Part shown: positions 39,201 through 51,200 of the stretch, piece by piece | Layout of the letters: every line of letters begins with the position of its first letter | How positions within the stretch are numbered: position 1 is the stretch's first letter | Source: Dugong dugon | Taxonomy: Eukaryota > Chordata > Mammalia > Sirenia > Dugongidae | NCBI GenBank assembly: GCA_030035585.1 | Contig: CM057465.1 | Location: 471,501-535,500 of the forward strand | Direction: 5' to 3' | Length of the DNA: 64,000 nucleotides | Program-made: the position numbers and the translations under genes | The notes under the pieces: model-generated | Database searches by the model: none | What the model was told of the DNA's origin: nothing | What the model saw: the letters and a program-made list of their open reading frames with translations, nothing else

Positions 39201-42200
39201 TCTTTTTTTTTGTGAGTTAGAATTTTGTTCTACATTTATCTCCAGCTCTGTCCAGGACCCTCAACTGTGATCCCTGACAGAGCAGTCAGTGATGGTAGCC
39301 AGGCACCATCTAGTTGTGCTGGACTCAGCCTGGTGGAGGCTGTGGTAGTTGTGGTCTACTAGTCCTTTGGACTAATCTTTCCCTTGTGTCTTTGATTCTC
39401 TTCATTCTCCCTTGCTCCAGATGGGGTAGGACCAGTGGAATAGCTTAGATGGATGCTCAACAAGCTTTTAAGACCCCAGATCCTCTTTTTATTTTTTAAT
39501 GACTCCTTCTTTTTGTGAAATAGATATTTTTAGCGTATCGTCGTCTTGGTTGTTCTTTCTCTACTGTATTTTTGAGTTGTTTTCCTAGTCCTTGCTGAAG
39601 GGATTACAATATGCATCTTCATTTATCAAAATCTACTTCAGATGACTACTAACTTAATTCCGGGAAAATATGGAGACTTTGCTCCAGTATAACCCCATGT
39701 CCTCTCTCCTCCTTTGTGCTATTATTGTCCTATATGTTACGTCTGTGTATGTTACAAATCCAACAATCCAGTGTTATGACTTTTGTTTTATGCAGATTTA
39801 TGGCTTCTAAAGAATTTAAAAGACTCCCAAACCCACTGCCATTGAGTCAATTCTGACTCACAGCGACCGCATAGCATAGGGTTCCCAGGGTTGTAAATCT
39901 CTACAGAAGCAGACAGCCACATCTTTCTCTGGTGGAGCCGCTGGTGGTTTTGAACCACCAGCCTTTGAGTTAGCAGTTGATCACTTACCACTGTGCCACC
40001 AGGGCTCCTATATATATGGAGCCCTGGTGGCACAGTGGTTAAAGTGATTGTGTATCAACTGTGTATGTATCCATATATATATGTACATACATATATATAG
40101 TCTTTTAAATTTACCCTCATATTTACCCGTTCTTGTGTTCTTCATTTTTTCCTGTGAATTTAAGTTACCATCTGGTGTCATATCTTTTCAACCTGAAGAA
40201 TTTCCTTTAGTATTTCTTCTGCCATCTCAACTCTGCTGTTGAATCCTATAGTGAATTTTTTAGTTTAATGATTATACTTTTCAACTCCAAAATTTCCATC
40301 TTATTCTTTTTAATAGTTCCTACATTATTGAAATTCTCTATTTTGTTTAGTCATTTCCATCATAACCCATTGCCATCAAGTCAATTCCAACTCATAGCGA
40401 TCCTATAGGACAGAATAGAACTGTCCCATAGGGTTTCCAAGGAGCAGCTGGTGGATTCAAACTGCTGACCTTTTGGTTAGCAGCTGAGCTCTTAACCACT
40501 GCACCAGCAGGGCTCCATTTCCATCGTAAACCAAAAAAACCAAACCCACTGCATTGAGTCGATACCAAATCATAGCGACCCTATCATACATTCCTTTAAT
40601 TCTAATTTAAACATGGTGTCCTTTAGTTATTTCAACATATTTATAATAGCCAGTTAAGGACAATATCTGGGGACCCTCAGAGATATTTCCTATTGACTGC
40701 TTTTTTTCCCTGAGTAGGGTCACACTTTACTGTTCTTTGCATGCCTCATAATTTTCTTTTGAAAATGGGACATTTTAGGTAATATTACTGTAGCAAGTCT
40801 GAATTCTTATCCCCCATCCTTGAGAGTTTTTTATGCTATTTGTTTGTTTAGTAACTTCTAAATCTGTGGAATCTGTCTCCCCTGTGTTGTGTGGGCACTA
40901 TTGTATCTGCTCAGTTTTTAAAAAATTCTTATGTTTTTTCTTATGTTCCTAGGGTTGGACTCTGTCTGAATAGCTTGGTAGTTAGGCAATGATTGGTCAG
41001 CAGTTGTGCTCAAATAACCCAATCCATTACGATTCCACTCACTGACAAAAAATCTATTGTGGGTTGGGGAATGCACTCAAAATTTAGGAAGTTTCCAAGT
41101 CTGTGCAAGATTTTACTTTCTACTGTGCCCTCTTGCATCTCCTCTGTGTATGCATGGAGCCTTCCAATCAGTCAGGAAGGTGTGGAGAGCTTATCAAAGG
41201 CCCTCTATGGCTGTCTCATTTACTGAATCTGTCTGTTAAATTTCTGTCTAGTCATTTGGTCCATTGCTTCCCCTCACTAGCACTGACCCTCTCATTCATT
41301 TGCCACCAAGATTGCTATTGCTACACACAATTCCACTAAGCATAGGATTTTTGTACTCTGCTCCAAATCAAGTGAGCCCCTCCAGCAGCAAAATAGCTAA
41401 TTTTCAGAGCTTTTCCACCATAATTAAACTACTGTGCCGACCGAAGTGCACGAGTGTGGGAGAACAGGAAAATGTCCTGGCAAGAACACCAGAGATTCCC
41501 ACTATTCTTACCACAGGTCCCTTACTTCTTCATGAATAACTGCTTCTCAATTTTTCGTATGCATTTGTTTGACTTTCAGAGGCCTGAAATGATTATTTTT
41601 GACAATTTTGTCCAGTTTTATCTTTCTTTTATGGGAAGAAGATTTGCTGAGCTTCTCACTCTGCCACACCAGAAATCTTGCCTCTATTTTTATTTTGCTT
41701 TGGTCATTGGTCATAAGATTCTTTCTGCATGCCTAGTAATTTTCCACTGGAATACTGACATTATGTACTGGTGGTGCAGTGGTTAAGAGCTCGGCTGCTA
41801 ACCAAAAGGTCAGCAGTTTGAATCCACTAGCTGCTACTTGGAAACCCTATGGGGCAGTTCTACTCTGTCTTGTAGGGTCACTATGAGTGGGAATCGACTC
41901 GACAGCAATGGGTTTGGTTTTTTCTTTTTTTGTAAAAAACCCATTGCCGTCGAGTCGACTCCAACTCATAGTGACCCTAAAGGACAGAGTAGAACTGCCC
42001 CATAGAGTTTCCAAGGAGCACCTGATGGATTCGAACTGCTGACCTTTTAGTTAGCAGCCATAGCTCTTAACCACTGCACCACCAGGGTTTCCATCTTAGG
42101 CATTAGTAAATTGAAATGCACTAGTATTGGCCATTTTGAATCAGATAATCTTATGGTCTACTATGCTGGGAATGACAAATTGAAGAAGAATGGGGTCACA

Positions 42201-45200
42201 ATCATAACCAAAAAGAAGATTTCAAGATCTATCCTGAAGTACAACCCTGTCAGTAATAGTATAATATCCATATATCTACAAGGAAAGACCAGTATATATG
42301 ACTGTTATTCAAATTTACCCACCAACCACTAATGCCAAAGATGAAAAAAATCGATCGAAGATTTTTACCAACTTCTGCAGTCTGAAACTGATCAAACATG
42401 CTATCAGGATGCATTGATAATTACCGGTGATTGGAATGAGAAAGTTGGAAACAAAGAAGAAGGATCGGTAGTTGGAAAATACGACATTGGTGATAGAAAC
42501 GACGCTGGAGATCACATGATGGAATTTTGCAAGACCAATTATTTCATTGCAAATACCTTTTTTCAACAACATAAACAGTGACTATACACATGGACCTCAC
42601 CAGATGGAATACACAGGAACCAAGTCAACTATATTGTGGAAAGAGATGATGGAGAGGCTCAATATCATCAGTCAGAACAAGGTCACAGGCCGACTGCAGA
42701 ACAGACCATCAATTGCTCATATGCTAGTTAAGCTGAAGATGAAGAAAATTTTAAGAAGTCCACAAGAGCCAAAATATGACCTTGAGTATATCCCACCTGA
42801 ATTTAGAGACCATCTCAAGAATAGATTTGATGCACTGAACACAAATGACCGAAGACCAGATGAGTTGTGGGATATTATCAAGGACATTGTATATGAAGAA
42901 AGCAAAAGGTCATTAAAAAGACAGGAAATAAAGAAAAGACCAAAATGGATGTCAGAAGAGACTCTGAAACTTGCTTTTGAACATAGAATACCTAAAGCAA
43001 ACAGAAGAAATGATGAAGTAAAAACATTGAACGGAAGATTTTAAAGTGCAGCTCAGAAAGACAAAGTAAAGTGTTATAATGAAATGGGCAAAGACCTGGA
43101 GTTAGGAAACCAAAAGGGAAGGACACACTTGGCATTTCTCGAACTGAAAGAACTAAAAAGAAAAAATTCAAGCCTCAATTTGCAATATTGAAGAGTTCTA
43201 TGGGCAAAAAGTTGAGTAACACAGGTAGCATCAAAAGAAGATAAAAAGAATATGCAGAGTAACTGTACCAAAAATAATTGGTCGATGTTGAACCACTTCA
43301 GGAGGTAGCATATGATCAAGAACCAGTGATACTGAAGGAAGAAGTCCAAGCTGCACTGAAGGCATTGGAGAAAACGAGGCTTCAGGAATTGATGGAATAC
43401 CAATTGAGATGTTTCAACAAAGGGATGCAGTGCTGAAAGTGCTCACTCGTCTATGCCAAGTTATTTGGAAGACAGCTACCTGGGCAACCGACTGGAAGAG
43501 ATCCATATCTGTGCCCATTCCAAAGAAAGGTGATCCAACAGAATGTGGAAATTATTGAACAACATCATTAATATGACACACAAGTAAAATTTTGCTCAAG
43601 ATCATTCAAAAGCGGCTGCAGCAGTTTATCAACAGGGAACTTCCAGAAATTCAGGCCAGATTCAGAAGACGCTGTGGAACCAGGGATATCATTGCTGATG
43701 TCAGATGGATCCTGGTTGAAAGCAGACAATACCAGAAAGATGTTTACCTATGTTTTATTGACTATGCTGAAGCATTCGACTGTGTGGATCATAACAAATT
43801 ATGAATCACATTGAGAAGAATGGGACTTCCAGAACACTTAATTGTGCTCATGCAGAACCTGAACATAGACCAAGAGGCAATTGTTCCAACAGAACAAGGG
43901 GATACTGCATGGCTTAAAATCAGGAAAGGTGTGCGTCAGGGTTGTATCCTTTCACCATACTTATTCAACCTGTATGCTGAGCAAATGATCCAAGAAGCTG
44001 GACTATATGAAGAAGAACCTGGCATCAGGATTGGAGGAAGACTAAAGAACAACCTGCGACACGCAAATGACACAGCCTTGTTTGCTGAAAGTGAAGAGGA
44101 CTTGAAGCACTTACTGATGAAGATCAAAGACCACAGTCTTCAGCATGGATTACACTTCAACATAAAGAAGACAAAAATCCTCACAACTGGACCAATAAGC
44201 AACATCATGATAAACAGAGGAAATATTGAAGTTGTCAAGGATTTCATTTTACATGGATCCACAATCAACACCCATGGAAGCAGCAGTCAGGAAGTCAAGC
44301 AACGCACTGCTTTGGGCAAATCTGCTGCAAAAGACCTCTTTAAAGTGTTCAAATGCAAAGATGTCACTTTAAGGACTGAGGTGCCCCTGACCCAAGCCAT
44401 GGTGTTTTCAATGGCCTCATGTGCATTCGAAACCTGGGCAATTAATAAGGAAAACTGAAGAAGAATTGATGCATTTGAATTATGACATTGGTGAGGAATA
44501 TTAAATATACTGTGGACTGCCAGAAGAACGAACAAATCTGTCCTGGAAGAAGTACAGCCAGAGTGCTCCATGGAAATGAGGATGGCGAGACTTCATCTCA
44601 CAGAATTTAGACATGTTACCAGGCGGGACCAGACCCTGGAGAAGCACATCGTGTTTGGTAAGGTAGAGGGTCAGCAAAAAAGAGGAAGACCCTTGACAAG
44701 GTGGATTGACACAGTGGCTGCAGCAATGGACTCAAACATAGCAGCGACTCATTGGGTCACTATGAGTCGGAACTGACTCAACTGCACCTAACAACAACGT
44801 TTCCAAAAGAAGTCTCATACCCCGAGAGTATAAAGAATGCCTATAAGTTCGTATGAAAATATAAGCAATCCTGTTGAATATGGTCCAAAGACTTGTTCAG
44901 GTGCTTCAAGAACGAAGACGTCCAAATGGCAGAGAAGCAGGCACTCTACTTCAGGACAGGGTCTTATCCCTCAGTGAAGGGAGGAAATGCCCAGAGCCAC
45001 CACAGGGTGGCAGCATTGGACCCCACACGCTTCCCTGGGGCGCCCACAGCCCAAGTCCTATGGGGTGGGCTCTGGGGGCCCATCCCGCCATTGCTCGCTG
45101 TGGTCCTCACGTGGAGCCTGCTGAGTTGCTAAGGACCCCTTTCCACTCATTCTGCTCCCAGCTCCTTTACGCATGGAGGCTTAGGGCCCCCAGTGGCTGT

Positions 45201-48200
45201 GTTGGTCAGAAGGGACCCAGAGAGCCCCGGACGCTGTGCTCACTTACCCCAAGATCTGCGGTGACGGTAGTTTGTTCTCCGACGATTATCGATTACTGGA
45301 TGTGTCTGATGCTGGCTCCTGAAACGTGGCTGGCTCACGCGCCCTCCTCGCTGGTCTCAGGAGACATCATGGCTCTGGCATCCTCCGTTACCTCCCTCTG
45401 AGGCAGAGACCAAAACCAGTAAGCCAGTTGCTGTAGTGTCAACTCTGACTCATGGCGACCCCATGTTTGTCAGAGTAGAGCTGTGCTCCACAGGGTTTTC
45501 AGTGGCCGATTTTTTGGAAGTAGATCACCAGGCCTTTCTTCCAAAGCTACTCTGGGTGGACTCAAACCTCCAACCTTTTGGTTGGCAACCCAGTGTGTTA
45601 ACTGTTTGCACCACCCAGGGGCTCCGAGGCAGAAACTACAGGACACTTACTAATGTGATGGTGCTCCCATCAAAACGCCACTTCTGCTGGGACCTCTTCC
45701 AGGCCCAGGGACTTCAGGTGTCCTTGGGGAGGGACCGTGGGAACACTGCTTCCCTCCTACGGGAAGGTAGCTGCTTCTTCTCTTCCAAAGGAGCTCAAGA
45801 AGCAAGCCCTGGCCAAGGCCGTGTTAGCATCCAGGTCAGCTGGAGCTCGTGGGACCCCTCGGGCAGTTGTGTCTCAACCGGCACATGGATGCTTTCAGTG
45901 ACCCGCCTTACCCAGCTGTAACGGTTGGCGGCCAGTCCACAACCAGGAAGGACTGGTGGAGAGAGCTGGTGGGGACCAGTGCCCCCTCCACCATGTCCTG
46001 GTGATGGCCGAGCGTTTGTCCTGTCCTGGGGTCGGACTCTGCAGGGCAGGGCTGCAGAGGGGGCCTTGGCAATCCTGCGGGCCCCACTCAGCATGTCCGG
46101 TTAGAACCAGGGAGAGTGGACCAGCCTGGCCCGGCCTCTGCTCAGGCGCCCAGGGAGGGCCGTGCCCCCCTGGCAGCTCTTCCGTCTGCCTGCAGCCCAG
46201 CTCCACGGTGCCAGGGGGCCTCCCCCACTGCAGGGTCAGGGTCATCTCATTGCTCCTGTGATGCTGTCCCCGACCCCCAGGAGATGTAGTGGAGTATCCC
46301 CTCTCTGACACTGGCATCCCCCTTCCGGGGGTGTAGCGCAGCCCGTGGCCTTGGAGCCAGCCATGACCCCCGTCCTTTGCTTCAGCGCTTTGTCCGGCAC
46401 CGTGGACTTAGCCCTGTGTGACCGGGTTTCTCCACGTGTGGCCTGGGTCCAGTGGGGCCCTGTGGGTGGCTGGTGGCACGGGATGGGTTCCCCTGTCTCA
46501 GGCAGAGACAGTGCATCCTGAGCAGCACTGAAGTTGCTGGAAGAGCTGCCCCAATCAGCCTTTTCTGTGTCCCCTTAAATCCATCAAGGCCCGGTAAGTC
46601 ACTCACTGGGGTACGATCCGCGTGGCCACCAACAGGGGCCTTGGGTTGCACTGACAACCAGCTTTGAGGGACAGCACGTGGCTGAAGAGACACAGGGCAG
46701 GCTGGCGTGGGCAGTGCCGGGTTTCTCTGGGGAGACCCTGCACTGGCTGAGGGTGGCTGTGCGCGCAGGTTGGCACCTGGGGGCCTTGCTCCCAGGGCCT
46801 GTCATGGCCCCAGACACCCAGCTCCTTGAGTCTGTGCACCATCCCAGTTATTTTAACTCAGTGCCTGGGAAGTGGACTCAGGGTTTGTTGCCGGGTGTCC
46901 CCGGGTGGGCGAGCAAAAGTTCTAGGTCTGCCGTCACCCCGTTCCCAGCGGGCTGTCTGCTGGCACATTGCTGAGCGCCCCCAGGGCCCGGCACCCCCCA
47001 CCTCCCGCCGCTTTCTGACTTTGCCTTGTAGTGGCGATGCCTTCATCCCCAACTCCAGGAATTACCTACCCCAGTGCCAGGCTCTGCTCAGCAAGATCAC
47101 GGCCGTCAACCCACAGACGGAGATCGACGGCATCCGAAACATTTGGATCATTAAGCCTGCTGCTAAATCACGGGGCAGAGGTAAGTCCCTTTCGCGTGAG
47201 TTTTCTCTTGGCTTCGGCCCGGCGATGCATTTGGGTCAGAAGGTCAGTCATTTATCCATTCATTCATTCATCAAAGGCTTCTGAACGCCCTGTGTGCTTG
47301 CACTGCCCTGTAGAGTAGGAGAGTCTCTGCACTCATGGCTCTGGGGGAGCAGACCTCCTGCTGGTTGGAACGAAGTGCTGGCTGACAAGTTCTGGGCAGG
47401 GTCCAGGCCCCAGGGGAGGCACCTGAACACTTTGGGGCATCAGGATTATGTCCTGGAGGAAGAAAGTGTCTAAACTGAGACTGGTCTTCACCGCTGATGC
47501 CCCAACAGTGCTGGATTCAACTTCCCTAATATTTAATTAGGGTTTTCCACCGACGGTGTTACTGTCATTCGCTGCCATCACGTCAGCCCCCAACTCATGG
47601 TGACCACGCACAGCGGAGCAAAACACAGCCCGGTCCTGCGCCATCCCCGTGATGAGCTGCAGATGGGACCACTGTGATACGTGAGGTTTCACTGGCTGAT
47701 TTTCAGAAGTAGATCACCAAGTCTTTCCTCCTAGTCCATCTTAGTCTGGAAGCTCTGCTGAAACCTGTTCAGTAATACAGCAACATGCAGGCCTCCGCGA
47801 CAGACGGGTGGTGGCTGTGCATGAGGAGCACTGGCCCGGAACTGAACCCTGGTCTCTGCATGGGAGGCGAGAATCTTGCCACTGAACCCCCACGGCCCCT
47901 TCCCATCTATATCCACAGGGTAAACTGGTCTGTAATTTTATTCTTTTTATTACCTCCCTCAATCTTGTCAACAGGTTTGTGCTAGCCTCTGAAACGGACG
48001 CCCGTCCCTCGGCAGTTCTGCATCGCTCACCTGCAGCCAGCAGACTGTTGGAGGCAGAGCCTTGGCACCTTTAAAATTTCGTCTGTAGTGACTGGTCTGT
48101 TCAGTTTTTCTGCCGCATCTTCTTGAATCTCATCTACAATTTTATTCTCTGTTTTATTCCTAACGGTGAATATTGTGTTTAATTTCTTTTACGTTTTTGT

Positions 48201-51200
48201 TACATGCCATCAAGACAGTTCTGACCCATAGTGACCCCATGTACAACAGGACAAAACGCTGCCCGGTCCTGCGCCATCCTCACAATTGTTGCTATGCTTG
48301 AGCCCATTGTTGCAGCCACTGTGTCAATCCATCTTGTTGAGGGTCTTCCTCTTTTTCACTGATCCTCCACTTTACCAAGCATGGTGTCCTTCTCCAGGGA
48401 TTGGTCCCTCCTGATAACATGTTCAAAGTATGTGAGACGAAATCTCACCATCCTCCCTTCTAAGGAGCATTCTGGCTGTACTTCTTCCAAGGCAGATTTG
48501 TTTGTTCTTTGGGCAGTCCATGTTATATTCATTATTCTTCACCAACACCATAGTTCAAGAGCATCAATTCTTTGGTCTTCCTTATTCATTGTCCACCTTT
48601 CAGATGCATATGAAGCGATTGAAAATACCATGGCTTGGGTCAGGTGCACCTTTGTCCTCAAAGTGACATCTTTGCTTTTAACACTTTAAAGAGAGATTTT
48701 ACAGCAGATTTGCCCAGTGCAATGCTTCGGTTGATTTCTTGACTGCTGCTTCCATGGGAGTTGATTATGGATCCAAGTAAAATGAAATCCTTGACAATTT
48801 TCTTTTGTATTAGGTGTTTTCCTAATTATATTCATCTTTCCAAACAACCAGCTTTTACTTGCATTTTTCAATTGTCCTGTGAGGTTATCTGCCACTCCCC
48901 ACCCCAGCTCTGACTTAAATGCTAAAACTAAATCTTTCTTTTGTAATAGTAAACCTTGAAGGCCAAAATATAACCAATATCACTGAATAATTTGTGTAGA
49001 AATTGTTAAATGGGAACCTTGTTGTGTAAACTTTCACCTAAACACAATAAAATAATATTTTTAAAAAAAAAAAAAAAAAAAGCTTTAAGGCCATGAAATT
49101 TCCTCTGAGTACAGCTTTAGCTGCACCTTATTCCTTAGGTTACGTAAACCAAAACCAAACCCGTTGCCACTGAGTTGATTCCGACTCATATTGACCCTAG
49201 AGGACAGAGTAGAATTGTCCCATAGGGTTTCCAAGGAGTGGCTGATGGATTTGAACTGCCAACTTTTTGGTTAGTAGCTGAGCTCTTAACCACTTTGCCA
49301 CTAGGGCTCCTAGATTATATATATATGCATGTTCTTATTTTCCTTTGTATCTAAACAGACCTTATATTTAGTTTGGCTATTCTATTTGCCTCTTGAGTTA
49401 CTTCGAAATTTTGTTCTTTTAATTCAAAAGTGGTTAGTTTTTATGGGATTTTTTAATCTTTATTAGTTTGTAGTTTATTACATTTGGTAATAAACATACT
49501 TCGTCCACAAACATTCTTGGCTCCCCCAGCCCAGGGTCCCCAGCTGCCCTGTGAGCTCCCACCTGCCTGGCCGCATGTTAGCCCCCCACCCCGGGTCTGT
49601 CCTGAGCTGCCTCCCCAGCCCCCTGCACGGCTCCCTCCCAGACTCAGACTGTCTGCTGGTAGCACCCAGCCATCCGGCCCATCAGGCTGAACTTCTTCCA
49701 CTGGGATGCTCCGCGGACGCCTCACACCCAACTGTTCACGTCCAAACTTACCTTCTCCTTCCCTGGACCTGAGTTTCCATCGCTTCCCACCTCAGGAAAG
49801 AGCAGCTCCATTTGCCTTCACCGTACTGCGGACTCTCACCTTGCATGGAGATGTCAGAGCCACTGCTGTGCTGGCTGTGTGGACCATGCCCACTGCAACC
49901 CCACGTGGTCCACCCATGCCTCTTCCCCCATTGCCATCTCCAGACCCACCCACTTCTGCCTCCACCCATCCAGCCAGAGGCCTGAGAATTCCTTAGCATG
50001 TGTAAAATAACCTTGTAATTTGGAAGAGTTTAAGACTCTCTAGAAAACGCAAAAAAAAAAAAAAAAAACCATACAGAGTATTTACCCAATTGAGCTGAAA
50101 ACGTTATGTCCACACAAAAACTGCACACAAGTGTTTATAGCAGTTTTTTTCATAATTGCCCAAAACTGAAAGGAACCAAGATGTCCTTCAATGGGTGAAT
50201 GGATAAACACACTGTGGTACAGCCACACAACAAAGTATTATTCAACGATAAAAAGAAATGAGCTATGAAGCCACAAAAAGACATGGAGGAGCTTCCCGTG
50301 CACATCGCTAGGTGAAAGAAGCTGGTCTGACAACACACCGTGTGACTTCAACCACATGACATCACGGCAAAGGCAAAACCATGGAGACAGTGAGGAGATC
50401 CGTGGTTGCCGGGATTCAGGGGGAGGGGAGAGGAACGACCAGGTGGAGCCCAGGCATTTTGCCGGCAGTGGAACTATTCTGCATGATGCTGTCATGGTGA
50501 ACACAAGACATCATGCATTTGTCAAAACCCACAGGACCACACAACACAAAGAGCCAGCCCTCATGTAAAGTATGGACTTTGGTTATTAATGATGTATCCG
50601 TATTGGTCCATCAGTTATAGGAAATGTACCACATGCATGTTAAGAGGGTAATAGTAGGAGAAAATGCAAAGGGGAGAGGGGAACAGGGATATGGAACTCT
50701 CTGTATTATTTGCTTCATTTTTCTGTAAATCTGAAACTAAACAATAGCCTAATAACTGTATTTTAAAAAGACCAGCCTCTACCTGACAAGCCTTTACCTG
50801 ACCCACCTCACCTGACCCACCTCACCTGACCAGCCTCTACCTGTCCAGCCTCACCTGACCAGTCTCTACCTGATCAGCCCCACCTGACCAGCAGCACCTG
50901 ACCAGCCTCACCTGACCCGTCTCTACCTGACCAGCCCCACCTGACCAGCCTCACCTGACCCGTCTCTACTGGACAAGTCTCTCGCTGGCTGGTCTTTCTG
51001 GCCGCACATGCAAACTGCTCACTTCCTTTGAAACAAGTCAAAACAGACCAAGGAGTGGATTCCTTTCATTTGTCCCTCTCCTCCCAGGGGTCCTGGGCGT
51101 CAGTCAGGTGGAAACCCAGGAGTTGTGCCAGATGGGGGTGCCACCTGCCCCCTACTCCACTTCCTTGCCCTCCCTTCTGTCCTCCAGGCCCTCCCCTGCC

